Below, one piece after another: positions 9,701-17,307 of a stretch of DNA of 64,000 bases. Made by a program: the position numbers and the translations under genes. This DNA comes from Streptomyces harenosi. GTDB taxonomy: Bacteria > Actinomycetota > Actinomycetes > Streptomycetales > Streptomycetaceae. Location of the stretch: the NCBI RefSeq assembly GCF_011008945.1, contig NZ_WYCT01000003.1, positions 1 through 64,000 of the forward strand, read 5' to 3'. How positions within the stretch are numbered: position 1 is the first letter of the stretch; every line of letters starts with the position of its first letter. A model generated the notes under the pieces. The model saw only the letters and a list, made by a program, of their open reading frames with translations, did no database searches and was not told where the DNA came from.

Positions 9701-10033
9701 TCAGTCCCCGATGAACTCCTCAAGGTCGCGGACGATCGCGGCCTTGGGCTTGGCGCCGACGATCGTCTTGACGACGTCGCCGCTCTGGTAGACGTTCAGG
9801 GTCGGAATGGACATGACGCCGTACTTGGCCGCCGTACCCGGGTTCTCGTCGATGTTGAGCTTGACGACCTCGATCTTGTCGCCGTACTCGGCGGCGATCG
9901 CCTCCAGGGAGGGCGCGATCTGGCGGCAGGGACCGCACCAGGCGGCCCAGAAGTCCACCAGCACGGGCTTGTCGCTCTTGAGGACGTCCTGCTCGAAGGA
10001 GGCGTCGGTCACATTCTTCAGGGTGCCGGCCAC
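9701..10033 (-). CDS. trxA: thioredoxin
   Basis: 110 aa. Small cytoplasmic disulfide reductase with the active site WCGPC in FWAAWCGPCRQIAP (about 27-40), cis-Pro in SIPTLNVY, and the usual thioredoxin length. It is reduced by TrxB, encoded 41 bases upstream on the same strand, so trxB-trxA form an operon. Confidence 0.97.
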   Translation of the reverse strand: MAGTLKNVTDASFEQDVLKSDKPVLVDFWAAWCGPCRQIAPSLEAIAAEYGDKIEVVKLNIDENPGTAAKYGVMSIPTLNVYQSGDVVKTIVGAKPKAAIVRDLEEFIGD

Positions 10034-10074
10034 GGCGGGCTCCTTAACTGGTTGGTGTCGTGGCGGATGGGAGG

Positions 10075-11043
10075 TCAGACAGTGGTCTTCTCGGGCTCGG
10101 CCTGGTCCGTGTCGGCCAGAGCGGCGAGGAACCGCTCGGCGTCCAGCGCGGCGGAGCAGCCGGTACCGGCGGCGGTGATCGCCTGACGGTAGGTGTGGTC
10201 GACCACGTCGCCGGCGGCGAAGACACCGGTCACGTTGGTGCGGGTGGAGGGCGCGTCGACCTTCAGGTAGCCCTCGTCGTCCAGCTCGAGCTGGCCCTTG
10301 AAGAGCTCGGTGCGCGGGTCGTGGCCGATCGCGATGAACAGGCCGGTCACCGGCAGGTCCGAGAGTTCACCGGTCTTGAGGTTGCGCAGCTTCAGGCCCG
10401 ACAGCTTCTGGTCGCCCTGGATCTCGGCGACCTCGCTGTCCCAGATGAACGAGATCTTCGGGTCGGCGAAGGCGCGCTCCTGCATCGCCTTGGAGGCGCG
10501 CAGGGTGTCGCGGCGGTGGACGATCGTCACGGACTTGGCGAAGCGGGAGAGGAACGTGGCTTCCTCCATCGCGGTGTCACCACCACCGATGACGGCGATG
10601 TCCTGGTCCTTGAAGAAGAACCCGTCGCAGGTGGCGCACCAGGAGACACCGCGACCGGAGAGCGCGTCCTCGTTGGGCAGGCCGAGCTTGCGGTGCTGCG
10701 AGCCGGTGGCGACGATCACGGCCTTGGCCTTGTGCACCGTGCCCGCGGTGTCCGTCACGGTCTTGATCTCACCGGTCAGGTCGACGGTGACGACATCGTC
10801 CGGGAGCAGCTCGGCGCCGAAGCGCTCGGCCTGGGCGCGCATGTTGTCCATGAGCTCGGGGCCCATGATGCCGTCCTGGAAGCCCGGGAAGTTCTCCACC
10901 TCGGTGGTGTTCATCAGTGCACCACCGGCGGTGACCGCCCCCTCGAACACCAGTGGCTTCAGCGACGCGCGCGCGGTGTAGAGCGCCGCCGTGTAGCCGG
11001 CGGGCCCGGAGCCGATGATGATCACGTTACGGACGTCGCTCAC
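10075..11043 (-). CDS. trxB: thioredoxin reductase
   Basis: 322 aa. NADPH-dependent flavoenzyme that reduces TrxA. The FAD-binding [16 protein letters not shown] (about 11-26), redox-active CATC (in [12 protein letters not shown], about 134-145), NADPH-binding [10 protein letters not shown] and C-terminal FAD motif [10 protein letters not shown] are all present. The cluster with sigM and murJ matches mycobacteria. A sequence resembling a SigR promoter lies about 50-80 bases upstream. Confidence 0.98.
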   Translation of the reverse strand: MSDVRNVIIIGSGPAGYTAALYTARASLKPLVFEGAVTAGGALMNTTEVENFPGFQDGIMGPELMDNMRAQAERFGAELLPDDVVTVDLTGEIKTVTDTAGTVHKAKAVIVATGSQHRKLGLPNEDALSGRGVSWCATCDGFFFKDQDIAVIGGGDTAMEEATFLSRFAKSVTIVHRRDTLRASKAMQERAFADPKISFIWDSEVAEIQGDQKLSGLKLRNLKTGELSDLPVTGLFIAIGHDPRTELFKGQLELDDEGYLKVDAPSTRTNVTGVFAAGDVVDHTYRQAITAAGTGCSAALDAERFLAALADTDQAEPEKTTV

Positions 11044-11098
11044 GGCTGGGTTCCTCGTCTCTGGACTGCGTCGTACGGCCGGTGGGAGCTTCTCGCGG

Positions 11099-11123
11099 AA
11101 CTCTCACCCCACCCAACGGATCC
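11099..11123 (-). promoter_or_regulatory. possible SigR-type promoter of trxB
   Basis: On the minus strand GGATC (-35 position) is followed after 17 bases by GTT in AGAGTTCC (-10 position). The SigR consensus is GGAAT-N18/19-GTT, so this is close but imperfect. SigR control of trxBA is established in S. coelicolor. Assignment here is tentative. Confidence 0.35.
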
Positions 11124-11276
11124 TAAGGGGCGCGCATTCCCGCTGTGTCCGGGCACACGGGGGGAGCGAACGGACACACGGCGAAGCCGCACGGGCGCCG
11201 GTGCTCCGGAGCGAGCGGACACGCACCGGAGCCGCCTGGGCACCGGTGGCTTCCCGGCGGGCGGAGACCCGCGGAC

Positions 11277-12194
11277 TCAGCGGGTGTAGGAGCGCTCCAA
11301 CAGCACCCTGGCCGTGCCGGCCGAGGGCTGATCCACACACGTCGCCTCGACGATGTACACGGTCACCCTGCGGTCGTCGGAGGGCTCGGGCAGGATGACC
11401 AGCAGTGCCTTCCTGCCCTGGTAGACGCCTTCCTCGGCGGCGAGTGCCGCCGTCTCGCGGCCGATGCCCCGCTGGACGCATTCGGGGACGGCAGGGTGGG
11501 TGAAGAGGCGGTTCTCCCCCGTGGTCCCGGACTCGGCGCCGAAGGTGCGGGGGGCGCGGGTCTCACTCGGTGTTCCCCGGTTCTCGGCCAGGAGGGCGGA
11601 GACCTGCTGCCTCAGCTTCCCTTCGGCGAAGGTGTCCGCGGACGCGGTCGGGTGACCGCGGGACTCCTTCGACGGCGTGCCGTCATCGAGGGAGGACACG
11701 AGCACGGTGCCGATGCCCAGGGTGGCCGCGGCGAACACGGCCCCGAGGGCGGCGAGCCGGCGCCGGCCGCTCCGGCTGCCGTCCTTGCGGCCCGGTCCGG
11801 TGCTGGAGCGGCGGGCGTTCCCGGAAGGCCGGTCCGCCGATGCCGGTGTTTCACGTGAAACATGCTGCCCATGGCCGACGCTCACCGAAGCCGTGGGCGC
11901 CGCGTCGGCCGGAGGGACGGCGGCGGCCTCGGGTGCCGTGGCGTCGAGCAGTGCTTCCGCCGCAAGGGCGGCATCGATACGGCCCGCCACGTCCGCGGGC
12001 ATGCTCGGCGGCCCGGGCAGTGTGCCGAGCAGTCCCCGGATCTCCTTCAGTGATGCGTAGACGTCCGCGCACAGCTCGCAGGCGTCCAGGTGCCGCCGTA
12101 GGTCCGTGGTGCGTGAGGGGGGGAGCAGCCCCTCGGTGAGGTCGGAGATCTCCGCGACGTCCGGGTGCCCGGCCATGTCCGTCGGCGATGTCAC
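11277..12194 (-). CDS. membrane-anchored zinc anti-sigma factor (SigM partner)
   Basis: 305 aa from a GTG at 12194 that overlaps the sigM stop (GTGA), which fixes the start by translational coupling. The ZAS motif is H35-x3-C39-x2-C42 in RRHLDACELCADV. One transmembrane helix spans about 147-168, then a C-terminal extracytoplasmic domain. It should bind and hold SigM at the membrane, as RsmM does in mycobacteria. A parS site in the linker encodes V112-S-R-E-T116. Confidence 0.88.
   Translation of the reverse strand: MTSPTDMAGHPDVAEISDLTEGLLPPSRTTDLRRHLDACELCADVYASLKEIRGLLGTLPGPPSMPADVAGRIDAALAAEALLDATAPEAAAVPPADAAPTASVSVGHGQHVSRETPASADRPSGNARRSSTGPGRKDGSRSGRRRLAALGAVFAAATLGIGTVLVSSLDDGTPSKESRGHPTASADTFAEGKLRQQVSALLAENRGTPSETRAPRTFGAESGTTGENRLFTHPAVPECVQRGIGRETAALAAEEGVYQGRKALLVILPEPSDDRRVTVYIVEATCVDQPSAGTARVLLERSYTR
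11848..11861. other. parS site 5 (perfect, inside the anti-sigma gene)
   Basis: GTTTCACGTGAAAC in the cytoplasmic-linker coding region of the anti-sigma factor, translated Val-Ser-Arg-Glu-Thr on the minus strand. The palindrome reads the same on both strands. Confidence 0.95.
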
Positions 12195-12922
12195 GTGCGT
12201 CCACCTCCGCCCTTCACTGCGGCTGAATCGCTTGGTCCCGCGTCCGGCGGCCCCGCCTGGGGCGGTCCCGCCGCGGGTGGGACGGATGTCCCCGTCGACC
12301 GGTTCCGTTCCGGGCCGGTCGGCTTCCTGCCGCCCGTGACGCCCTCGGGTCGCAGATCGGTGAGGAGCGGCAGCAACCGTGCCCTCCCCCGGGCGCACCG
12401 GCTTTTCACCGTGCCGGCCGGCACGTCCAGGACGCGGGCGGCCTCGGCCACCGGATAACCCTGCATGTCCACCAGGACGAGCGCCGCGCGCTGCTCGGGC
12501 GGCAGGGTGGCCAGGGCCTCCACCAGCCGGCGGTGCAGATCGTTGCGCTCCGCGGGCGCCGCCGCGGACTCCTGCGGCTCCAGCAACTGCTCCAGGCGCT
12601 CGGTGTCGTCGACCGGGGCGGTCTTCCGGGACACCGCCTTGCGGGCGCGGTCCAGGCAGGCGTTCACCGTGATGCGGTGCAGCCAGGTGGTGACGGCCGA
12701 CTGGCCCCGGAAGGTGTGGGCCGCCCGATAGGCGGAGACGAGAGCGTCCTGGACCGCGTCGGCGGCTTCCTCGCGGTCTCCCAGCGTGCGCAGGGCGACC
12801 GCCCACAGCCGGTCACGGTGGCGCCGGACGAGTTCACCGAAGGCTTCGGGATTACCCGCCACATGGCGGGCGAGGAGGTCCTGGTCGGTCGCGTCGCCGT
12901 AAGCGGTGTCGTCGTCCGCCAT
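12191..12922 (-). CDS. sigM: ECF RNA polymerase sigma factor SigM
   Basis: 243 aa. Sigma region 2 (about 15-85, including the core-binding and -10 recognition helices, ...DAVQDALVSAYRAAHTFRG) and region 4 (about 125-180, with the helix-turn-helix PVAEAARVLDVPAGTVKSRCARGRARL) are intact. A Pro-rich 45-residue tail follows. Position between the anti-sigma gene and the MurJ/pseudokinase genes matches mycobacterial sigM (Rv3911). This is not the same gene as the unrelated S. coelicolor sigma factor also called SigM. Confidence 0.92.
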   Translation of the reverse strand: MADDDTAYGDATDQDLLARHVAGNPEAFGELVRRHRDRLWAVALRTLGDREEAADAVQDALVSAYRAAHTFRGQSAVTTWLHRITVNACLDRARKAVSRKTAPVDDTERLEQLLEPQESAAAPAERNDLHRRLVEALATLPPEQRAALVLVDMQGYPVAEAARVLDVPAGTVKSRCARGRARLLPLLTDLRPEGVTGGRKPTGPERNRSTGTSVPPAAGPPQAGPPDAGPSDSAAVKGGGGRT

Positions 12923-12951
12923 CGGGCCCCCTCCCCTGTCGTCCGCAGTTC

Positions 12952-14673
12952 TCAGCCCTTGAACTCGACGTCGGTGACGGCCTGCTTGTAGCCCGAGCCG
13001 CTGTACTGGTCACCGGGGGCGTACGGCAGGGCGGTGAACCAGACCAGGACGTACTGCGTCTTCACCGGCTTGGCGATCTTCACCGAGGCGGAGTCCCCGC
13101 TCGTGGTCGCGGTGCCGAGCTTGCGCATCGAGTCGACGGGACCGGCCGGGCTCAGCGAGTCCGCCGCGTACAGCGTGACCGTGGTGTGGTCCCCGGCGAA
13201 GCGGAGCCCGATCGACGCGGAGGAGACCTGCTTCGCCGAGCCCAGGTCGTAGACGATCCCGACACCGGGCTTGAACGAGGGCTTCATCTCCGGCCCGTCG
13301 TAGAAGCTCTTGGTGCGCCAGTACGTCGAGCTGTCGGCGTCGTAGGTCTTGCCCACGTCCTCGGGGGCCTGGGCGTCGCCCTTGGCCACGTACTCCTGCG
13401 CGCCCTGGATCGCGAGCGGCTTGCTGGGCCGGGCCTGCCGGCCCTCCTTGTCGTCCCCGTCCGTCGTCTGCGTCTGGTTCTGGTCGCCGGCCTTGCCGTC
13501 CCGCTCCATCAGCGCGTCGGCCAGTTGCCAGCTTCCCAGCCCGAGAGCGGCGATGAGCAGGGCGGAGACGGCCCACTTGAGGGCCTTTCCGGTACGGCTC
13601 TGCAACGGGGGCGGCGGGGTGGGGACCGGCTGGGTGACCCCGGGGTGCGCGGCCGGCCGGCCGTACGTCCCCTGCTGGTACGTCGTGCGCTGGTACTCGG
13701 GCGGCGCGGTGAACGCCGGCTCCGGCGGGCGGATGCGCGGCATCTCGCCGATCGCCTTGACCAGTTCCTCCGGCGTCGTGCAGGGGGACTCGTGGCGGGA
13801 GGCGGTGGCGCCGTCGTTGGCGAGCGCCCGCATGGCGAGCTCGGACAGACCGCGGTGGACACCGGCGCGGACCTGGTCGGGCGGGATCAGGCCCAGGTCC
13901 TTGGGCAGGCCGGACAGCCCGTAGGCGTCGTTCTCGTACGGCCAGCGCTGAGTGAGCGCCGCGTACAGCAGGGCGCCGACGGCCTCGGTGTCGGCGCGCT
14001 GCGGGGTCTCGGAGCTGACCCCGCGCAGCGCGGCGTTCACGGCGAGGCCGCGGATGCGCCACTGGCCGGTCGAGGTCCGCAGGACCGCGTTGGGGTTCAG
14101 GCGGAGGTGGGCGAGGCCCTCGCGGTGGGCGGCCGCCATGGCGGCGGCGACCTGGCTGACCATCTGGTAGGCGTCGTACGGCTCCAGCGGGCCGGTGGCG
14201 AGGAGCGTGGTCAGCTCGGTGGCGTCGGGCAGCCACTCGTGCACGACGTAGACGAGGTCGTTCTCCTCGACGGCGTCCAGCACCTGGACGAAGCGGGGGT
14301 CACCGAGGAGCGCGGAGGAGCGGGCGGCGGCCAGTACGGAGCGGGCCCGTGTGTGGTCGGCGGGCAGGATGTGGACACCGACGGCACGGCGGAGCTTCTC
14401 GTCCACGGCACGCCAACTGCTGAAGCCGTCCAGACGGGTGACGCACTCTTCGAGGCGGTAGCGTCTGGCGAGCTTGTGGCCGCTGTGCAGCTCGGGAGAG
14501 GTGACCTTGCCGGAACCCTCGGTCCGGGCGCTTCCCTGTGCCTCGTCGCTATCCGTGTCCCGCTCCCGGTTCTGGGCCACCCCGTCGGCCGTGGACTGGT
14601 CCGCCTGCGCGGTCAGCGACTGCTCGCCGCTGCTGTCTGCCACGTCGACGGCAGCCGTGCTCCGTTCCGCCAC
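12952..14673 (-). CDS. membrane pseudokinase (counterpart of the C-terminal half of mycobacterial MviN)
   Basis: 573 aa from a GTG at 14673, chosen for GGGAGG 11 bases upstream; the open frame extends to 14754. An N-terminal disordered acidic region is followed by a kinase-like domain (about 65-330). The VAIK lysine, HRD and DFG motifs are missing: HRD is replaced by HLRLNPNAV near residue 187 and DFG by IRGL, so it should not transfer phosphate. One transmembrane helix lies near 363-386, then a roughly 190-residue beta-rich outer domain resembling discoidin/CBM folds. In mycobacteria the equivalent domain is fused to MurJ and recruits the FHA protein FhaA when phosphorylated. A similar scaffold role is likely here. 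Confidence 0.8.
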   Translation of the reverse strand: MAERSTAAVDVADSSGEQSLTAQADQSTADGVAQNRERDTDSDEAQGSARTEGSGKVTSPELHSGHKLARRYRLEECVTRLDGFSSWRAVDEKLRRAVGVHILPADHTRARSVLAAARSSALLGDPRFVQVLDAVEENDLVYVVHEWLPDATELTTLLATGPLEPYDAYQMVSQVAAAMAAAHREGLAHLRLNPNAVLRTSTGQWRIRGLAVNAALRGVSSETPQRADTEAVGALLYAALTQRWPYENDAYGLSGLPKDLGLIPPDQVRAGVHRGLSELAMRALANDGATASRHESPCTTPEELVKAIGEMPRIRPPEPAFTAPPEYQRTTYQQGTYGRPAAHPGVTQPVPTPPPPLQSRTGKALKWAVSALLIAALGLGSWQLADALMERDGKAGDQNQTQTTDGDDKEGRQARPSKPLAIQGAQEYVAKGDAQAPEDVGKTYDADSSTYWRTKSFYDGPEMKPSFKPGVGIVYDLGSAKQVSSASIGLRFAGDHTTVTLYAADSLSPAGPVDSMRKLGTATTSGDSASVKIAKPVKTQYVLVWFTALPYAPGDQYSGSGYKQAVTDVEFKG

Positions 14674-14813
14674 CGTCGTTCCTGCCTCCCCAATCGTTGC
14701 GCGCCGGACCGCAGCCGTTGCGCGCCGTCCGACGCCGAAACCAATTGTGCCCACAGTCCGCCGCTATGCACGACACACGGCGGCGGACGATGGTTGTGCG
14801 CCTACCCCCCGTC

Positions 14814-17264
14814 TCAGCGTCCCAGCCGGCCGCGCACCATGCCGACCAGCGAGTTCAGTTCCTCGATGCGCATACGGCGGGCGGCCACGTAGAAGACGCC
14901 GAGCAGCACGGCCCCGCCGGCCACCAACGCGGCGAAGGAGCCGACGATGCCCTGGCCGAGGGTCTGGCTGATCCCGTAACAGGCCGCCCCGCTCAGCAGC
15001 GCGGCCGGCACCGAGGCGATGCTCAGCCGGGCGTAGGTGCGCAGCACGCGGGAGCCGTCCAGGTCCACGCCGAGCCGCTTGCGCAGCCGGCGCCAGGCGA
15101 CCCCGACGCCGATCGCGTAGGCCAGGCCGTAGGAGGCGGCCATGCCGACCGCGGCCCAGCGGGGCGGGATCAGGAAGTAGCACAGGGCCGAGGCACCCGC
15201 GTTGACGGCGGCCACGATGACCGTGTTGTAGAAGGGCGTCCGGGTGTCCTCGTAGGCGTAGAAGGCCCGCAGGACGACGTACTGCACGGAGTACGGGATC
15301 AGGCCGAGGCCGAACGCCATCAGCATGTAGCCCATGTTGGTGGCGGCCCCGGTGCCCGAGGAACCGAAGATCAGGGTGCACATCGGGATGCCGAGCGCGA
15401 CGAAACCGAAGGCGATGGGCACGATCGCGACGGCGGTCGTGCGCAGGCCCTGGGAGATGTCGTCGCGGACGGCGCCCGCGTCGTTCTCGACCGCCGAACG
15501 CGCGAGGCGGGGGAGCAGGGCGGCCATCAGGGAAACGGTGATGATGGCCTGGGGCAGGCCCCAGATGAGCTGCGCGTTGGCGTAGGCGCTGTAACCGGTG
15601 CCGGCCATGCCGGTGTCCGTGACCGACGCGGTGGCCAGCTGGGTGACGACGAGGGCGCCCGCCTGGTTGGCGAGGACGAACAGAATGGTCCACTTGGCGA
15701 GCATGGCGGCCCTGCCCAGCCCGTGGCCCTTCCAGTCGAACCGCAGCCGCAGCTTGAAGCCGGTCTCCCGCAGGTAGGGGATCATCGCCAGCGCCTGGAC
15801 CACCAGGCCGAGGAGCACGCCGACGCCGAGCAGCCGTACGCCCTCGGGCGGGATGTTTTTGACCTGCATGTCGGAGTCGGCGGCGGTGCCGTAGACCCAG
15901 ATGAACATGCCCAGCGTCACGATGATGACGATGTTGTTCAGGACGGGCGTCCACATCATCGCGCCGAACTTGCCGCGCGCGTTGAGGATCTGCCCCATCA
16001 CCACGTGGATGCCCATGAAGAAGATCGAGGGCAGGAAGTAGCGGGTGAAGGTGACGGCGACCTCGTTGGCCGCGGAATCGCCGGCGACGGAGTTCGACAG
16101 CATGCGGACGAGAAGGGGCGCCGCGAACATCGCCAGCCCGGTGAGCGCGGCCAGGGCCACCATCACCAGCGTCAGCAGGCGGTTGGCGTACGCCTCGCCG
16201 CCGTCCTCGTCCTCCTTCATGGCGCGGACGAGCTGCGGGACGAAGACGGAGTTCAGACCGCCGCCCACGGTGAGGATGTAGATCATCGTCGGCAGCTGGT
16301 AGGCGATCTGGAAGGACTCGCCCAGCATGGCCAGGCCCAGCGCGGAGACGATCATCGCCGAGCGGATGAACCCGGTGAGGCGGGAGACCATCGTGCCCGC
16401 CGCCATCACGGCGCTCGACTTCAGCAGCCCCGAGGCACGGCCGCCCTTCTTCGGGACGGCGGCCGGCGCGGGGGCGGGGTCCGCGGCGGGTTCCTCGGCC
16501 GCCGGGGACGGCACCGTGGCGTACGCGTCGGGGCCGGGCGCCGGGTACGGGCCGGACGCCGCAGCCTCGCCGTACGGGCCCTGGACCGGGTGCGCGCCGT
16601 ACTGTCCCTGCCCCTGGGGCGAGGCGCCGTACGGTTCCTGCTGCTGGGCCGACGCGTATGCGCCGGGCGCCGGAGCGTCCGCGTACGGGCCGGGCGCCGC
16701 GGAGCCCGCGTACGGGCCGGGTGCCGGAGCGTTCGCGTATGGGCCGGGCGCCGGGGACGGCCCCGGCACGGACGGCGGCTCGTAGGACGGGTGGCCGCCG
16801 CCCTGCTGCTGGTCCCTGAACAGGTGGGCGAAGGCGTCGGGCTCGTGGTGCTGCTCGCCGGCCTGGCTGACCAGATCGTCCACCCCCACGAACTGGGTCG
16901 TGCGCGGGTCGTCGCCGTAGGGCAGGTGCCGGGTGGGACCCCCCGGCTCCGGCGCGGGAGGCTGCGCCCAGACATGCGGGTCCGGGGCGTAGGGCGACTG
17001 GGGCGGCTGCCCGTACAGCGGCTGCTGGGGAGGGTAGGCGCCGGGAGGCGGCGGGGGGTGCGCGGCGCGGTCGTAGAGCGCCTCGGCGACCGGGTCCTGC
17101 GCGGACAGATCCTGGGCCCGGTACGGGTCCTGGTCGTAGGCGTCCTGGAGGTACATGTCCGCGGGGTGCTCCGCCGGCGCCTGGCCCTGCTCGGGCGGCG
17201 GGCCGTCGGGGTAGCCCGAGCTGCCCGGCGCCTGGCCGCGGTCACCGTCGTACGGCGCGTTCAT
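14814..17264 (-). CDS. murJ: lipid II flippase MurJ (MviN family)
   Basis: 816 aa. The C-terminal 540 residues (from about 278, SGLLKSSAVMAAGTMVSRLTGFIRS) form the 14-helix MOP-superfamily flippase that exports lipid II for peptidoglycan synthesis. The first 275 residues are a cytoplasmic Pro/Gly/Tyr-rich extension with short repeats such as APGPYA and DAPAPGAYA (about 165-205), a streptomycete feature of unknown role. Unlike mycobacterial MviN there is no fused pseudokinase; that protein is encoded 140 bases downstream. Start ATG 43 bases after the DUF6049 gene. Confidence 0.93.
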   Translation of the reverse strand: MNAPYDGDRGQAPGSSGYPDGPPPEQGQAPAEHPADMYLQDAYDQDPYRAQDLSAQDPVAEALYDRAAHPPPPPGAYPPQQPLYGQPPQSPYAPDPHVWAQPPAPEPGGPTRHLPYGDDPRTTQFVGVDDLVSQAGEQHHEPDAFAHLFRDQQQGGGHPSYEPPSVPGPSPAPGPYANAPAPGPYAGSAAPGPYADAPAPGAYASAQQQEPYGASPQGQGQYGAHPVQGPYGEAAASGPYPAPGPDAYATVPSPAAEEPAADPAPAPAAVPKKGGRASGLLKSSAVMAAGTMVSRLTGFIRSAMIVSALGLAMLGESFQIAYQLPTMIYILTVGGGLNSVFVPQLVRAMKEDEDGGEAYANRLLTLVMVALAALTGLAMFAAPLLVRMLSNSVAGDSAANEVAVTFTRYFLPSIFFMGIHVVMGQILNARGKFGAMMWTPVLNNIVIIVTLGMFIWVYGTAADSDMQVKNIPPEGVRLLGVGVLLGLVVQALAMIPYLRETGFKLRLRFDWKGHGLGRAAMLAKWTILFVLANQAGALVVTQLATASVTDTGMAGTGYSAYANAQLIWGLPQAIITVSLMAALLPRLARSAVENDAGAVRDDISQGLRTTAVAIVPIAFGFVALGIPMCTLIFGSSGTGAATNMGYMLMAFGLGLIPYSVQYVVLRAFYAYEDTRTPFYNTVIVAAVNAGASALCYFLIPPRWAAVGMAASYGLAYAIGVGVAWRRLRKRLGVDLDGSRVLRTYARLSIASVPAALLSGAACYGISQTLGQGIVGSFAALVAGGAVLLGVFYVAARRMRIEELNSLVGMVRGRLGR

Positions 17265-17307
17265 GGTTACCCCACCTCATCGTCCCGGGCCCACGGCCAC
17301 GACATCC

